Source: Cryptomeria japonica (taxonomy: Eukaryota > Streptophyta > Pinopsida > Cupressales > Cupressaceae). From it: a DNA stretch of 64,000 nucleotides. The stretch spans positions 101,107,897 through 101,171,896 of the forward strand of contig NC_081407.1 in NCBI RefSeq assembly GCF_030272615.1, given 5' to 3'. The translations under genes and the position numbers were made by a program. The notes under the pieces are model-generated. The model made no database searches and had not been told where the DNA came from. It was given only the letters and a program-made list of their open reading frames with translations. Shown here in pieces: positions 1 to 12,205 of this stretch (positions within the stretch are counted from its first letter, which is position 1; every line of letters begins with the position of its first letter).

Positions 1-488
1 CAACTCAATAAAACACTTTGGGCATATAGGACTAGTATCTAGACACCTACAGGGGTTGTGCCATATTCATTGGTGTATGGATCAAAATCAATTCTACCTC
101 TTGAGGTAGAAATTCCATCTCTCAGAGTATCTTTGAAGGGCCTCATACCAGATGAGGAATATCAAGTCAACATGTTGCATGAACTAGAGCTTCTTGATGA
201 AAAATGCCAACATGCCTAGGACCATCTCAAGGAATACCAATAGCGAATGTGCAAAAGCTATAATCATAATTCATCCCAAGGGCTTTTGAATTCGGTGATT
301 TTGTACTAAAAGAAAATTCCAGAAATCAACAAGATCAAGAAAAAAAGGGGAAGTTTGAACCTAACTGGTTGGGTCCTTTTATCATTATATTAGCCTACAG
401 ATCAGGTGCCTATCAGTTAATAACTTCAAAAGGGGACGTGCTCGATGAACTAACCAACAACATCCATCTAAAGAAATTATACACTTGA
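1..488 (+). pseudogene. Ty3/gypsy pol 3' end, integrase C-terminal region
   Basis: Translation from about 78 gives a Ty3/gypsy integrase tail of the type YSLVYGSKSILPLEVEIPSL, followed after a frame change near 280 by GDFVL, then a segment like KGKFEPNWLGPFII, and it ends in HLKKLYT with a TGA stop at 486-488. In the family this is the integrase C-terminal region that follows the catalytic core and helps bind DNA. In-frame TAGs (for example near 218 and 241) and the frameshift show that it is dead. The catalytic D,D,E part lies left of the window. Confidence 0.85.
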
Positions 489-1984
489 GTCATCCAATGC
501 ACAAAAAAAGCAAAAAATACAAAAAAAAAAAAAAATTCAGAAAAAATATTAAAAAAACAAATAAAAAAAGTGCAATAAAAACAAGTAGTGAAAACTTGGC
601 AATAGGCACTATTTATGAGAGATCGGCTCCTCTATCTATCAGTGCTAATATCTTTGATCCATCTAGTCTCAACTAAAACCCATCGCCAAAATACTTATTC
701 ACGTAGCATTATCCCAGACATACTTAGTGTAGTCATTGTCCTTGATTATCCAAAAATGCTTATCCATATCATATCTCACCATGGCTTGGTAATCAACATA
801 TATGTCCACATCGATAGATATATGTGACTAGGGGAAACATTCCTCTCACTTTAAGCATTCTGACAACAAACAACAAGGATCACAACGTGCTAAGAAACTA
901 ATGTCAACAAGTGCTCATCAAGCTAGAAAAGAAGACCATTATCCACCTGCCACTTTAACACACACATGATGGATGATTTTTTGAATTATAATTTGTTTAC
1001 ATCTAGCATGAAAGTTTTGACTATTTTGTATCTTAAATTTTGAATCATTAGATCTCCTGAGCTATTCGAGGATGCATTGAGCTAAAGAAAGCAACAAAGA
1101 AATCTGATTTTTTTGGTTTTCTGTCTGTGAGGCCCTCATTCATACGGTGCAAATTTGTCTCGAGACATGATTGGAAACATATCATTAAAGACATTTTTCC
1201 ACTTTTTAGATGAAAATGATTAACTCTTGTCTATTTTATGCAAGCAACACTCAAGTCATCTTAGTTCAATTATACCTCGATGCTTGTGTCATCTTGCAAT
1301 ATCAAACATCCATGTAAGTTTTACTCAGGGCATTATGGTTCAATTATACCAATATTCTTGTATTAAGTTCCAACATATCAAAGGCTCAATGATGACAAAT
1401 ACAAAATAGAGCACAAACAAGTGACTAAACAGGAATGAAAATGACAAAATTAAAGTGATCATTTAGTTGCATATCATTTTAATCTTGCATTTGGTTGCAT
1501 ATCATTTAGTTGTATATCATTTTAATCTTGCATTTAGTTGCATATCATTTCGCTGCATATCATTTTAAATCTTGCATTAATCATTATCATTATCATACAT
1601 CTCATTTTTAAGATACATCTCACATCATTATCATTATCATACATCTCATTTTTAAGATACATACCACATCATTATCATTATCATACATCTCATTTTTAAG
1701 ATATATCTCATAACTCATAGTAATCAATGCAAATACATCATCACATTCTCATCTTATCATGAAGCATACATCATCATCAAAATCAAGAGCATTATTATCT
1801 AAGAATCACATCATCATCATAGAATCATCATATTACTGCATATCATCAATCATCATCAATAACACATGCGGATCAGAGAAAATCAGTGCCATGTATTATA
1901 TCTCAAAAATGGTCTAAATGTACAAGCGATATCATGTATGTCAAAATACAACAAAATGATCAAAATACAATAGAGACAGGTCTC
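489..1984. other. noncoding spacer of the Tat element
   Basis: No credible gene. An A-rich stretch (about 515-570) follows the pol stop. From about 1440 the sequence becomes a field of short repeats built on CATATCATTT and ATCATTATCATTATCAT words. The short ORFs here lack family features. Confidence 0.6.
1577..1708. repeat. three tandem copies of a 44-bp unit
   Basis: Near-identical units begin at 1577, 1621 and 1665. Each contains CACATCATTATCATTATCAT followed by ACATCTCATTTTTAAGATA. The spacing is exactly 44 bp. Looser ATCAT-rich copies continue to about 1860. Confidence 0.85.
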
Positions 1985-3900
1985 TCAGGTATGCCTATCT
2001 CCTAAGGCTGACGGTCTTGCGGTGGATGTCCCAACCCATGGATCTCCACTAGGTGGATCATGTTGAGTAGGCCCTGTAACACCTCTTATGTTTGTCCTCG
2101 TATGATTGCGGCCGAATTGACTAGATGCCACTGCAGCATAGCTAGGAGCTATGTGATCTCTAGGAACCACCTCCTCGTATAAACACCTATAATACTCGAT
2201 CTCCTTAGCCGTGTAGAGTATCTCCCTCAGTGTGTCCTACATCAAGGCACCAGTCATCGCTCTCTCCAATCTATTAGTAAGATCCTCTACCCAGGTCTAA
2301 TGCTCTCTTTCTGTATCTCACTCTACCATAATTTGCATAATCTGGCATTGTTGTGCTAACACCTATGCCTACATCTCTTTCACTTTGACCTATAGTGCTA
2401 TGATCTATGAATTATGTCAATGGGTGGGTACCCTAATCTGAATAGGTACCTATGTCATGGTCCCACCCACACCTATCCCTATCTGAGGTGCTAGTGGAGG
2501 TAGCACATCAGATCTCCTCCTTTGAGCAGGTCACATAACATTCTCTATACCACCCACCACTGCTAGCATTGCACCTACCCTACCAACCCCACCAACACCA
2601 AGAACTAACCCTCATCCTCTATCTAATCCACCACCACCTCTATCTCCCCCTCTCCCTCTATCTAATCCACCTCCACCACCTCCTCCATCATCTTTGCCTC
2701 TCTATCCTACCTTCTCTCCCTCCTCATCTCTTTGTCTGGCTCCCTCTCACCTCTATGGCTACTCATCCTCATCATCAAAGGAAGGTAGCATCTCTATCAA
2801 ATTAGATATATGTGTCACTACATGTGCCATGAAGTACATTGCAAACTCCTCTGTCATCCCAGCATCCACAACCCCAGCCCCATAATCCCAGATCTATCCT
2901 ACCAGTGTCATATACTCCTCCACCGTTGCTATGATATCTAAAGTAGGTCCTCACTCTAGCACATCCTATCATCAATGAGCATATATACATGCTCCCTGTG
3001 GCATCCCCTATTGTCTACCATACTGCCACTAAACACGGTTGTGCAAGAATCACTCAATAATAAAGGGCATCTACCTGATTAGGTACCTCAATATATAAAC
3101 ATAGGGAATCTATAGCCTGTCCTCTTCCCACACCTCACAATCCATATACGGTCTCCAAATGACCACATCAATGTTATCCAATGCTCTTTGCCAATGCTCT
3201 AGTTTTCCCATCTTACACCGGACAACTAAACCTGTATAACCATAAACATAAGCCTGACCAACTAGCCTATCCCTATCTGCAAGCAGTCTCGACATAGGAA
3301 TATGCTCCTAGACCCACACCTATAACAATGTCACCCAAGTTGATAAACTAGTCTATCCTAGATATACCACCTGGTGAATCTCTTTATAAAGATGGGCCAA
3401 CATATAGGACCCCTATGTAAACCTGTGTCCCTGCATCACCATATCCTCTAGCATCAATACCCATCCCATGACTACTCCTTTCCACCTATGGCTGGCTCAC
3501 AGAAATCCACCAATGAACCCTGCTAGTAGAAATGGCAGTGGAGCATAGCTAAAATATAGAAACCCCTACCATGGGATCTCATACCCACTGGTCTGATCAT
3601 CCTGGAAGATGCGATGGAGAGCCTCTGTCCCACCCTCCTCAGTCTTCTCATGTATCAATAGGGCCCCAATTATAGGAATCCATAGAATCCAATAATAGCT
3701 CTCTGGTTTGACTATTATCTCACTCATAGCCAAGTGGAATGTGTTCGTATCACTATGCCACCTCTTTGCCAAATTTGTCAACAAACCTAGATTAATGATA
3801 TACTAAGGCATGTCTAGTAAAGAGGACAACCTACATCTCTCAATCATATCTCTATTAGCCTATGATAAGCATGGAATCAATGAACATGGTCTTAGAAACC
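1985..3900 (-). pseudogene. antisense extra ORF with plant mobile domain (PMD-like)
   Basis: The minus strand from about 3900 down reads as a degraded plant mobile domain protein (the aminotransferase-like/PMD family found in plant DNA transposons and in some Tat retrotransposons). Recognisable blocks are LAKRWHSDTNTFHLAMSEI (about 3775-3719), then GGTEALHRIFQDDQTSGY, VVMGWVLMLEDMVMQGHRFT, HIPMSRLLADRDRLVGQAYV (about 3307-3248) and IDVVIWRPYMDCEVWEEDRL (about 3169-3110). A Gly/Glu/Asp-rich tail follows down to about 2600 and further peptide down to 1985. Several stops replace probable Trp or Gln codons. It is opposite in strand to the pol remnant and lies between pol and the 3' LTR. Function in the element is unknown; the PMD assignment is from motif memory, not a search. 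Confidence 0.7.
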
Positions 3901-3999
3901 ACTCTCGAGACTAAAGCACGCCAAGCTCTACGTGTAAAGAAACAAGTGTCCATCATCAGTTCCCAAATCTATCTGATATATCCACTCAAAGCAAAATCA

Positions 4000-4530
4000 A
4001 CTTGAAATAATGAAACATCTCAAGAACACAACATCAATCAAAGACCCATATCAAAAGAAGGATCCAAGACCCATATCGCCAACATCAAATCAGACCCATA
4101 TCGAGAAATCACAGATCTAAACCATATCAAAAATCAAAAACATATCAAAAATCTGACCCATATCGAAAATCAAGACCCATATCGAGAAAGAAATCAAAGA
4201 TCCATATCACAAGCATCAAATCCAGACTCATAATGCAAGCAATCAAAGATCCATATCGCAAGAATCAAATTAGGACTGATAACGCAAGTAATCAAAGATC
4301 CATAGTGCAAGCAACATCAAAAATTCATAATGCAAGCATCAAATCAGGACTCATAATGCAAGCAATCAAAGATCCATATCAAAATCATCAATTTAGGAAT
4401 CATATCAAAAATAAAAAATTGGGACTCATATCAAACATTAACTCAAAAGTAAAACATCAAAGATCCATATCAAACTCAAAATCAGGATCCACATCAAAAA
4501 TCAAACAGCTTGACAACAAAGCATATTGAT
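4000..4530. repeat. degenerate short tandem repeat (CCATATC/AATCA words)
   Basis: Words such as AGACCCATATCGAGAAATCA and AATCAAAGATCCATATC recur every 20-45 bp for about 500 bp. The 98-residue ORF across 4233-4529 is a by-product of the repeat. Such fields are common in the 3' noncoding part of Tat/Ogre-like elements. Confidence 0.75.
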
Positions 4531-4719
4531 AGTAGAAGACTCAAATCATCCTACACTAGCATATTAGAAATCAAACATCATCACAAAGCGGTACTCACAT
4601 TGGCTCAAAAACCATAATAGACAATCAACAAACACATATCGACATCTACGACATCTATCTAATCTATTCGACTCATGATGATTTCTTCATCATCCCTTTT
4701 TCATCAACTTTGGACCCTA

Positions 4720-5070
4720 TGCGCTAAACTGAGGCTCCTAAGCACTACGCTGCCATGCATGTGCTATTATTTTTCATCAATGCACTAGAAATCACACTCT
4801 ACATGCTAAATCTCCCCACGCGCTAACTGGTACCTCCTAAGCACTACCCTATCAACCCTATGTGCTGACAGACCCGATGCACTACCTAACCTACCCCATG
4901 CTCCTTTCTGCTAACCCTATGTGCTAGAACTCTCTACATGCTAATCTATCTTCCTTGTGCACTAACAAATGCTACTCAGATGCTAAACTACCTAGGTTAA
5001 CCCTATGCACTAACATGTCTATCGTATGTGCTATGCAACATAACCTATGCACTAACCTAACAAATTTTGA
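4720..5070. repeat. degenerate repeat field with ATGYGCTAACC words
   Basis: Variants of CCTATGCGCTAAC (ATGTGCTA, ATGCACTAACC, CACGCGCTAAC) recur about every 25-40 bp. Individual copies are strongly mutated. No coding signal. Confidence 0.65.
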
Positions 5071-5594
5071 CCAAAAAATAGAAAAACGTGCTCAAAATAA
5101 ATAAAATCAATAACAAATGAGGAGAGATTGACCACTTACTGGTGGGCCATAGGCGGTGGGTCTCTGATGTCTCTTGATGTGCTCAAATCGGTGTGAAGCA
5201 TATGGAACCGATATCTTCGTCAGAGCTCAAATGTCACAATCGCAAAGAGACAAGTGTGAAAATGATTTTTCACAATCACTTTTTACCTTTTTATAGGGTA
5301 AAATCAACAAGGTTAATAAGTGGGGCATGCATTTTCCTCACTTTTTCATTTTTAATCTTATCCACATCATTTTCAGGAGATGAATCAATAATGTGCATTC
5401 AACACAGTCAAAATTTTCAAAATGCAATTAATCCAAGAACGCTCATAAACTTGACAAATTTCACTACACCCTTGATTCATCTCCCAAGGGGCCATCATCA
5501 ATATCGTTCATCAAATATGGGGCATCATATTGACAAATTTTGATAGCATATCTGTCAAATTTTCTTTGAATCAACATGTGCAGACACGTCACTT
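5071..5594. other. unassigned 3' internal sequence of the Tat element
   Basis: No recognisable gene. A 116-residue ORF (5193-5543, +) has no family motifs and is treated as chance. The stretch leads into the purine tract before the 3' LTR. Confidence 0.5.
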
Positions 5595-5609
5595 CAAAGA
5601 GGAGCAAAA
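5595..5609 (+). promoter_or_regulatory. probable polypurine tract
   Basis: CAAAGAGGAGCAAAA lies directly before TGTAGATG, the proposed LTR start, where plus-strand DNA synthesis of an LTR element is primed. Confidence 0.5.
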
Positions 5610-7070
5610 TGTAGATGTATAAATCTGACCACTTTCCTAAGTTAATATTTAATATTTATTTTAACCCCATTCTTCCTATTAATTATTTTTTTATTTATTT
5701 AATTTCTTCATATTCATCTATTTGATTAAATGAATTACTCAATTTTTTTAATTAAGTTCACCTAAGCCTTTTCTAGACTTTGATTAAATAAATGACTTTA
5801 TTTAATTAATTCCCCTTTCTCCCTTTTTAATTTAATTTATATTTAATTAAATTGATCCCTACAAATAAATAAATCTAATTTATATATTTAAATGCTCCAC
5901 TTGTATTTATGCAAGTTGCATTTATTTAGTTGAAATAAAGTAATTTTATTTTAATTAAAATCCTTTTCCATCCACTTGTGTTTTCCTACATCTCCTACTT
6001 GCCTCTTTAAGCCCTTCTAGATTCTTATAATCATTTCCAATTTATCGCAATCCATCTCCTAAATATTGTCACAATCCTAAGCAAAGATAACTCACTTCTC
6101 AAAGCTCCAAAGTCTTTGAAAACCATTAAAGGCTTTATGTCCTCAACAAGTTAACCCTCAAAGTCTTCCAAACCATTTAAGGCTCTTACATAACCATTAA
6201 TGGTTAAATCAACCTTCTTGCATGATTAGAGACTTTCTCTCTAACGCAACCTTCATCTAACCCAAGGGTCTCACCAAGCATTCATGGCTTTAACCTTGGT
6301 TATCTCTTTAACCCTTGCACAAGAGTTTACCCCTTGGATAAAAGCTTTATCCAATGGATAACCCTAACCTAACCTTAACCCTTACCTCCTAGGGTAACCT
6401 TCATGTCTTCTCAAGCATTTAATTATTCTTTCATCTCCTCTCAAGCAACCTCTTGTTGACATTTGTCACCATTTCATTGGTGAGAATTCTAAACATGGAT
6501 TGATTAACTTTCAATCCTAACCCTTGTTAAGATTATTCAATCTTGACCATTTGTTGCCCTATTTTTCCTATAAATAGAGCTCTCATTCTCTCATTTGGAT
6601 ATAGAAGTCTTTGTGTATCAAACTTGAAGTCATTTTGCTAGTGATATAGAAGTTTCATGCATCAAACTTATATTCTAATTACTAAGCATTTTAGCTTCTT
6701 TTTGAAAAATCATCTTAATAAGCATTTAGAAGCATTCTAATATCATAGAATATCCATGTTAGAATAGTATATATTTATGCTAGCTTAATCATAATAGATT
6801 CAATAGCATACATATCTAGGAATTTATTCATGGATAATAATCAAATATCACTCGTTCTTGGAGTTGTCATTCCTAAGTCACTTTGCTCAGTGATCTGAGA
6901 GTAAAGACATTGACTTTAGGGATCATGTGAGATAGAGAGCAATGGGACACCCCTTGGGAAGTTGAGCTATTTCAATATAGTTCCTATAACTTGCACCAAG
7001 AATCTTATTGGTGTGTGGGCCATTTTCAATTGGACTTTTACATTTTTGTCGCCCTCATTTCCCGCACACA
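5610..7070 (+). repeat. 3' LTR of the Tat element
   Basis: Begins TGTAGATG after a purine tract and ends near GCACACA; a CA at 7041-7042 is an alternative end. A good TATA box, TATAAATAG at 6569-6577, lies in a promoter-like context (CCTATAAATAGAGCTCTC). About 1.46 kb long. The second LTR is outside the window, so both ends are estimates. Confidence 0.55.
6569..6577 (+). promoter_or_regulatory. TATA box of the Tat LTR
   Basis: TATAAATAG followed by AGCTCTCATTCTCTC, typical of the U3/R border of plant LTRs. Confidence 0.6.
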
Positions 7071-7191
7071 ATTACAATCAAGATAAGTTTAATAACCAAT
7101 TTTAAAAAATTACCAAAAAATATTTGATTGAAGTATATATTGTGTTAAACAATAATGTAAATCAAATTAATTTATTTTCTTGAGAAAAAAT

Positions 7192-8093
7192 TGGTGAGAT
7201 CCAAGAACATTAAGAGGGGGAGGGGGTGAATCAGTGTTCTGCCAGTTAGAATATTTTTAACCTTATTAACAAATCCATTTATTAATCGGTATGCATAAAA
7301 TAAAGTAACAAGTAATAGCAATGCAACCACAAGAATCAACACCATAACACAAAGATTTATACGTGGAAAACCTCAAAGAGGAAAAACCATGCTGGGATTG
7401 GTGACCCACAATATATATCCATTGGCCAAATGAATAAATATTATAAGAGGGACCTACACATGAAGGAAGGAACACTGCCTAGAGCACACTACTCATCACA
7501 AAGGATCCTCACTGACTACAAATATGAAATACTGAATTACAAACAAAATCTAAACTCTGAATGTGCATCTGACATGCTATATGAGTTCTAGTTTATGCAA
7601 TATTTGTACCGGTTTATACTGTAACCTCCCTTATCAGTAACCTAGATTACTCTCCAATAGACAAATAACCAAGACTGACTACAAATCTTTACATTCACAT
7701 TTTGTCGATCAAGCTCTCATTTGCATAACATCACATAGCCTTTCGTATCTCTATATATCCAAAATGACCTAACTAGTCTAACTTTATACCCATTTACATG
7801 CATAAACATAAATGCCTTATGTTGGCTTAAAATCATATTTCAAAAGATAAGAGATATGTCGGCCTAGACAAAACATAAACATAAAACTATATGACCGTTG
7901 CCACTTCCATGTTTGCCGGATCAATCCCCTATGTTGGCCTTAGAATATCAGTTCCAAGTTTTCTAGTTACATGCCTGTCGATTCCCTGAATATCGGTGAT
8001 ATGAATGTTGTTATCATGATTACTAGATCTTCCATGAATTGTGTTGCCATCAATGACAAAACCTAGAACCCGGATGAGTGTCAATTGTCATCA
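7192..8093 (-). repeat. Copia-A 3' LTR (left copy)
   Basis: On + it begins TGGTGAGATCCAAG, aligned to TGTTGGGATCCAAG of the right copy, and ends near AATTGTCATCA, aligned to AATTGCCAACA. The two copies align throughout with many substitutions. The TSD AAAAT directly precedes it. Confidence 0.88.
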
Positions 8094-8111
8094 ATCTCCC
8101 CCTTTGGCATT
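8094..8111 (-). promoter_or_regulatory. Copia-A polypurine tract
   Basis: The minus strand reads AATGCCAAAGGGGGAGAT directly before the LTR start, a form typical of Sirevirus polypurine tracts. Confidence 0.8.
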
Positions 8112-8477
8112 GCTGGCAACACTCATGTGAAAAATGGATCGTTGAAGTGTTGTACCGGTTCCAGTACAAAATTTGGTCTCCCAAAGTTGGTCTCAGAAGG
8201 ATGCTTCCCCTGAGATATACATTACTTCTTATGTCCCTTAATATTTTTTCACATCCAACCTCTCCTCCTTTGAAAACAATGCCAAAGGTCGGGGCAAAGA
8301 ATAAGGAATGAATGAAATTATGTACAAATAAAAATTATGACTATCATATCTAGATGTACTTGAAAATATCCGAATAAGAACCCTTCAAAAATGCCAAATA
8401 AGTATCCTGACCAGTCTTTAGAGTTCCCAAAATTGATACAAACCCATTTAGAATGTAAGTGTACAATTATTCTTCTG
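8112..8477 (-). other. untranslated tail between extra ORF and PPT of Copia-A
   Basis: No coding signal. It lies between the stop of the coiled-coil ORF and the polypurine tract. Confidence 0.5.
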
Positions 8478-9746
8478 TTAGGGCATGTTCATCTGATCCA
8501 TACATTCCTGCTTATGAGGTAACAAAGTATTAAGTTGGGGACTTACCAAGCCTCTTAATTCTCTAGCCCACCAGATTAACTTGTCCTTTTCCTTCTCCAA
8601 GGCTGAAATTTTTGACTCTAAAAGAAAAATTTGACCATCAATAGAGTTGGTCAATGACTCAATACCATCAAAACTGACTACAAGTTGTTCCAACTTGTCC
8701 TTATCTACCTTAATTTTATTATCCAGGTCTCTTGTTAGTTTGGTTGTGTTAGTGCAAGATCAGTATATATGACTACATTGGTGAAGTGCTTCATCAATCC
8801 TTGTAATTTCTTCTATCAACTTAGCTTTGTTTGATGTGATCATATTATCACAGGTGACCTTCCTAGCTACATTATATCTTTCTACCAACTACCGGTTTGA
8901 CACTTGTTGAAGAGTTTTGTACTCTTTTGCAATGTTCTTAGTCAAATCTTTTAACTTACTAGAGGGACTTGCAACCTGATCTATCTTGCATTCTGGTGCA
9001 AGCTACTGCAAAATTGGAATTGCTTTCTCAATAACTTGCTTATCTTTCGATCCTTCTTTCTTCAATTTATGAGCTGCAACAAACATTAATTCAAAACTTC
9101 TCAACTACTCAATATTCATTTTCTCAAAATGACCAAAATATTCTTGACTGGATGAGTGAAGTGCCAACAATTAGGAGCCAATAGTTGGTGAAGGTTTCGG
9201 TACCCCGACTTTAGTTTGTTCAACTTGTTCTTTCTCCTCTTCCTTATGTTCTACTTTATGCTTTACCTTCTCCTCAACACCGGTGACTTCGCCACTTGGT
9301 GTAGTTATTTATGCTTCTTCTACCTCATGAATTTCAATTGTATCAATAACAATTAGTGGAGGAGGATTGTCCTCAATATTCTCTACCAGTTTATTGATCT
9401 CTACATCTTGTACATGTGTTACTACCGAAGGAATATCTCCAGTTATTTTTCTATTTCAAAACCTATGGATCTTCAACCAGTATGACTTTACCCTTAACAT
9501 CAACCGTGATGTCTGGAATGTCAGACTTAGGAGGTGTATCCAGTGATGCAAAGAAACCTGGTTTAGCAACAAATAATTTAATCCATGCCTCATGGGTTTC
9601 CTTGACTATTTCATTTACTCTACCCACCATAAGACTTATATGCCTGTGTCTACTCTGGAAAATTGTTTTATTAGCAAAATATTGATACTGTTGCATGTTA
9701 TCTCTAGTAATAGCACCACAAATAGTCAACAATTCCTAAACCTTTA
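8478..9746 (-). pseudogene. Copia-A extra ORF, C-terminal half (coiled-coil protein)
   Basis: Minus-strand reading from 9746 gives TICGAITRDNMQQYQYFANK (about 9727-9668), a Pro/Asp segment (DTPPKSDIPDITVDVKGKV), a Lys/Glu-rich linker with EHKEEEKEQVEQTKVGVPKP, and a heptad-rich tail containing IFLLESKISALEKEKDKL, ending at a stop at 8478-8480. Several stops and at least one frame change interrupt it. It continues the ORF at 43259-41391, from which it was separated by the TIR transposon. It contains no pol motif. It occupies the place of the env-like or extra ORF of Sireviruses; I see no membrane segment. Confidence 0.65.
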
Positions 9747-9748
9747 TA

Positions 9749-9783
9749 TGGGTAAGTGCACAAAATGGTGGTCAAAAAGGGGG
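9749..9783 (+). repeat. left terminal inverted repeat
   Basis: TGGGTAAGTGCAC, then AAAATGGTGGTCAAAAAGGG. It pairs with 41354-41388 over about 32 bp with a few mismatches and small indels. Confidence 0.85.
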
Positions 9784-10635
9784 TTATAAGTTTACACTTT
9801 TTTTCTGAAATTAGGTGAACCTAAACTTGGAGGCAAAATTTGAAAGTCATCCACTCAAGATATAGAGATAATCAAAGAACAAATATTGTAGTACTCTGAA
9901 TCTAGTTTCCAAAATACTAAGCTTTTTCAAAATTGGATAAGATTAAGGGGGTCAAATCCTTCGCGCACAAAAAACTAACCTTGATTTTTTCTGAAAAACA
10001 TAACATAGTGTTTGACGTGCGCATCAAAAAAGTCATAGTTAGATTTAGTATTTTGATAAATCCTTTGGCAAAAAGATATTTAAGAGTGAGAGCTAGAAGC
10101 TATGTAATTGTTTATAATTTTTTGTTGAGTATGTTTTTTTTATGATTTTTTCAATCGAGCACATCTTGAAAAATTACGTACCTATTTGAGCACGAAGTAT
10201 AAGTTGCACTAAACAAATTGTAAATACAAATTATTTTTTTCAAATTGTAAAGAATCAATTTCACTACAATAATATATAAATTTTTTTAAATTTGGATAAG
10301 TATATCAAAATTTATTCAAAAAATGGTGCACCTATGTTTGTGAGAACTATGGAGACACTGGTAAAAGAAATCCAATAATAATATGTTATTGTTGTTCAAA
10401 TTGAAAAACAAATTATATGGTTAGAAAGCTCAAAAGATGGGTGAAAATATGGTGGCAATTTTGGAAATACCCACTTGATGAAGTGTAAACCTGATGATGA
10501 CATAGTCGATAAACCAAGCTGATAAAATGAAACACATCAAAAATGAAAGAAATGGAGGGAAATCAAACTTCCAAACCATATCTTTGTCATCCAGGCCTAT
10601 TTCCAAGCCTAAACAGTCAAAAGCACATACCAGGT
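9784..10635. other. left noncoding arm of the TIR transposon
   Basis: AT-rich, with no recognised gene. A 70-residue ORF (9933-10145, +) has no family features. Near 10450-10500 it resembles nothing else in the window. Confidence 0.5.
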
Positions 10636-10639
10636 ACTA

Positions 10640-10785
10640 ATGGTTTAAAAAGCGTGTATGGGGTACTTATGGTGTAAGAAGCGCGTATGCGCTTGTTTCC
10701 CTATAAACAACGTGTACACGCTATCTTTACTATAAACAGTGCGTACGCACTATCTTTACTATAAAAAATGCGTATGTGCTATTGT
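10640..10785 (+). repeat. left subterminal array of GCGTACGC-type motifs
   Basis: Five copies about 28-33 bp apart: AGCGTGTATGGG, AGCGCGTATGCGC, CGTGTACACGC, AGTGCGTACGCACTAT and ATGCGTATGTGCTAT, with linkers like CTTTACTATAAAC. The same family recurs at the right end (41108-41325). In CACTA elements comparable subterminal motifs are transposase-binding sites; the same role here is inference. Confidence 0.75.
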
Positions 10786-10961
10786 ATAATATGATATGAT
10801 ATATAATATGTGTATATACATATAATATATGTAATATATAATATGTGTATAATATGATATTGTATATATAATATGTTTATATACATATAATATATAATAT
10901 ATTAAACATATATATACACATGTAAGTGTATTGTCTCCCCCTCTCAAATGCATACAAGGTG

Positions 10962-10996
<35 letters not shown>

Positions 10997-11080
10997 CCTC
11001 TCTCCCCTTCTCCCTTCCTCCATACCCCATCCCTCTTTCTCTTCTTCTCTCCCTCCCTCCCTCCCTCCATACCCCACTGC
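10786..11080. repeat. AT-rich stretch and CT microsatellite
   Basis: 10786-10920 is mostly TATA/ATATAA words. A CTCT run begins about 10963 and runs with CCCT/CTTC interruptions to about 11075. ORFs through it are compositional artefacts. Confidence 0.85.
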
Positions 11081-11307
11081 AACTATGTTTGCACTTCTAT
11101 AGAAGTAAGTGAATTTATTTCTTATCTGCAACTTCCTCTTTGATTTTTATCATGTATGCTCTCCTAATAAAATTGACTAGTGGATTTGTGTCTGTATATT
11201 GAATAGGAGGAATAGGGTTTGAAATTGAACTACAAGTGTATTACCGTGACAAACAAGGAAACCTCTAGCAATATTCTTCTCAAATGTGTTTTTAATGAAC
11301 AGAGCAG

Positions 11308-11637
11308 ATGTGGAAAATAGTGTCAACAAAGCAACATGATGAGTCAGAGTACCTACAATATGTTTTTCAAAAGGAAACAATAGGTAGGAAGAGAAAGAGG
11401 GAGAGTAACACAGATAATGTCCTATATAATGCTAGTGGTGGGTATGCGAGAGTTACCATGTTGTTACACAATGCTTGTCACCTAAAGAAATTAAAGTTTG
11501 TTGTATGCATGGCACTGGTAGTATATGATGATTATCACTTGTCAAACAACTTGGAATGGTACATTCCCATGAAAGAAATCAAGTGTGTAATTCCTATGGT
11601 CACAATCAAGATTAGTCTTATAACCTTGCAAATTTAA
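11308..11637 (+). CDS. unrecognised ORF in duplicated unit, copy 1
   Basis: A 109-codon frame from ATG with a basic patch (GRKRKRES). The copy in the second unit (11876-12205) keeps the frame, with one TAG where copy 1 has TAT. Codon differences between copies are few, so conservation of the frame is weak evidence. An acceptor-like AATGAACAG lies just upstream (about 11292-11300), so it could be an exon. I do not recognise the protein. Confidence 0.3.
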   Translation: MWKIVSTKQHDESEYLQYVFQKETIGRKRKRESNTDNVLYNASGGYARVTMLLHNACHLKKLKFVVCMALVVYDDYHLSNNLEWYIPMKEIKCVIPMVTIKISLITLQI

Positions 11638-11875
11638 TAGCATCATATGTTTTAGAACTTAGGCAATACTCTTAGGGTTAGGTCAAGCTCTTACACTTGC
11701 TTTTTAGTGAAGCCTCGTTGTTTGTTCGCTTGGAGTCTCGATGATTGATGGATTTGTGTGTGTATATTGAATAGGAGGAATAGGGTTTGAAATTGAACCA
11801 CAAGTGTATTACCATGGCAAACAAGGAAACCTGTAGCAATATTCTTCTCGAATGTGTTTTTAATGAGTAGAGCAG

Positions 11876-12205
11876 ATGTGGAAAATAGTGTCAACAAAGA
11901 AACATGATGAGTCAGAGTACCTGCAATATGTTTTTCAGAAGGAAACAATAGGTAGGAAGAGAAAGAGGGAGAGTAACACAGATGATGTCCTCTAGAATGA
12001 TAGTGGTGGGTATGCGAGAGTTCCTATGTTGTTACACGACGCCTGTCACCTAAAGAAATTAAAGTTTGTTGTATGCAAGGTAGTGGTAGTATATGATGAC
12101 CATCACTTGTCAAACAACTTGGAATGGTACATACCCATGAAAGAAATCAAGTGTGTAATTCCTATAGTCACAATCGAGATCAGTATTATAACCTTGCAAA
12201 TTTAA
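11876..12205 (+). pseudogene. unrecognised ORF in duplicated unit, copy 2
   Basis: Same frame and length as the copy at 11308-11637, broken by one TAG near 11993. Product unknown. Confidence 0.3.

Larger units (their letters stand above)
1..7070 (+). mobile_element. Tat-type Ty3/gypsy retrotransposon, 3' portion
   Basis: Seen in order: a plus-strand integrase tail (1-488), a noncoding spacer with short tandem repeats, an antisense ORF with a plant mobile domain (about 3900-1985), two degenerate repeat fields (4000-5070), a purine tract and a 3' LTR. The 5' part lies outside the window. Extra ORFs next to pol, sometimes antisense and sometimes with a domain shared with DNA transposons, are known from the Tat lineage of plant Ty3/gypsy elements, which is why I assign it there. 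The right boundary (about 7070) is approximate because the 5' LTR cannot be compared. Confidence 0.65.

Noticed and set aside
5193-5543. 116-residue plus-strand ORF
   Set aside because: No motif, lies in the noncoding 3' part of the Tat element; compatible with chance.
6355-6400. Telomere-like CCCTAACCTAACC words
   Set aside because: Only a few imperfect units inside an LTR; not plant telomeric TTTAGGG arrays.
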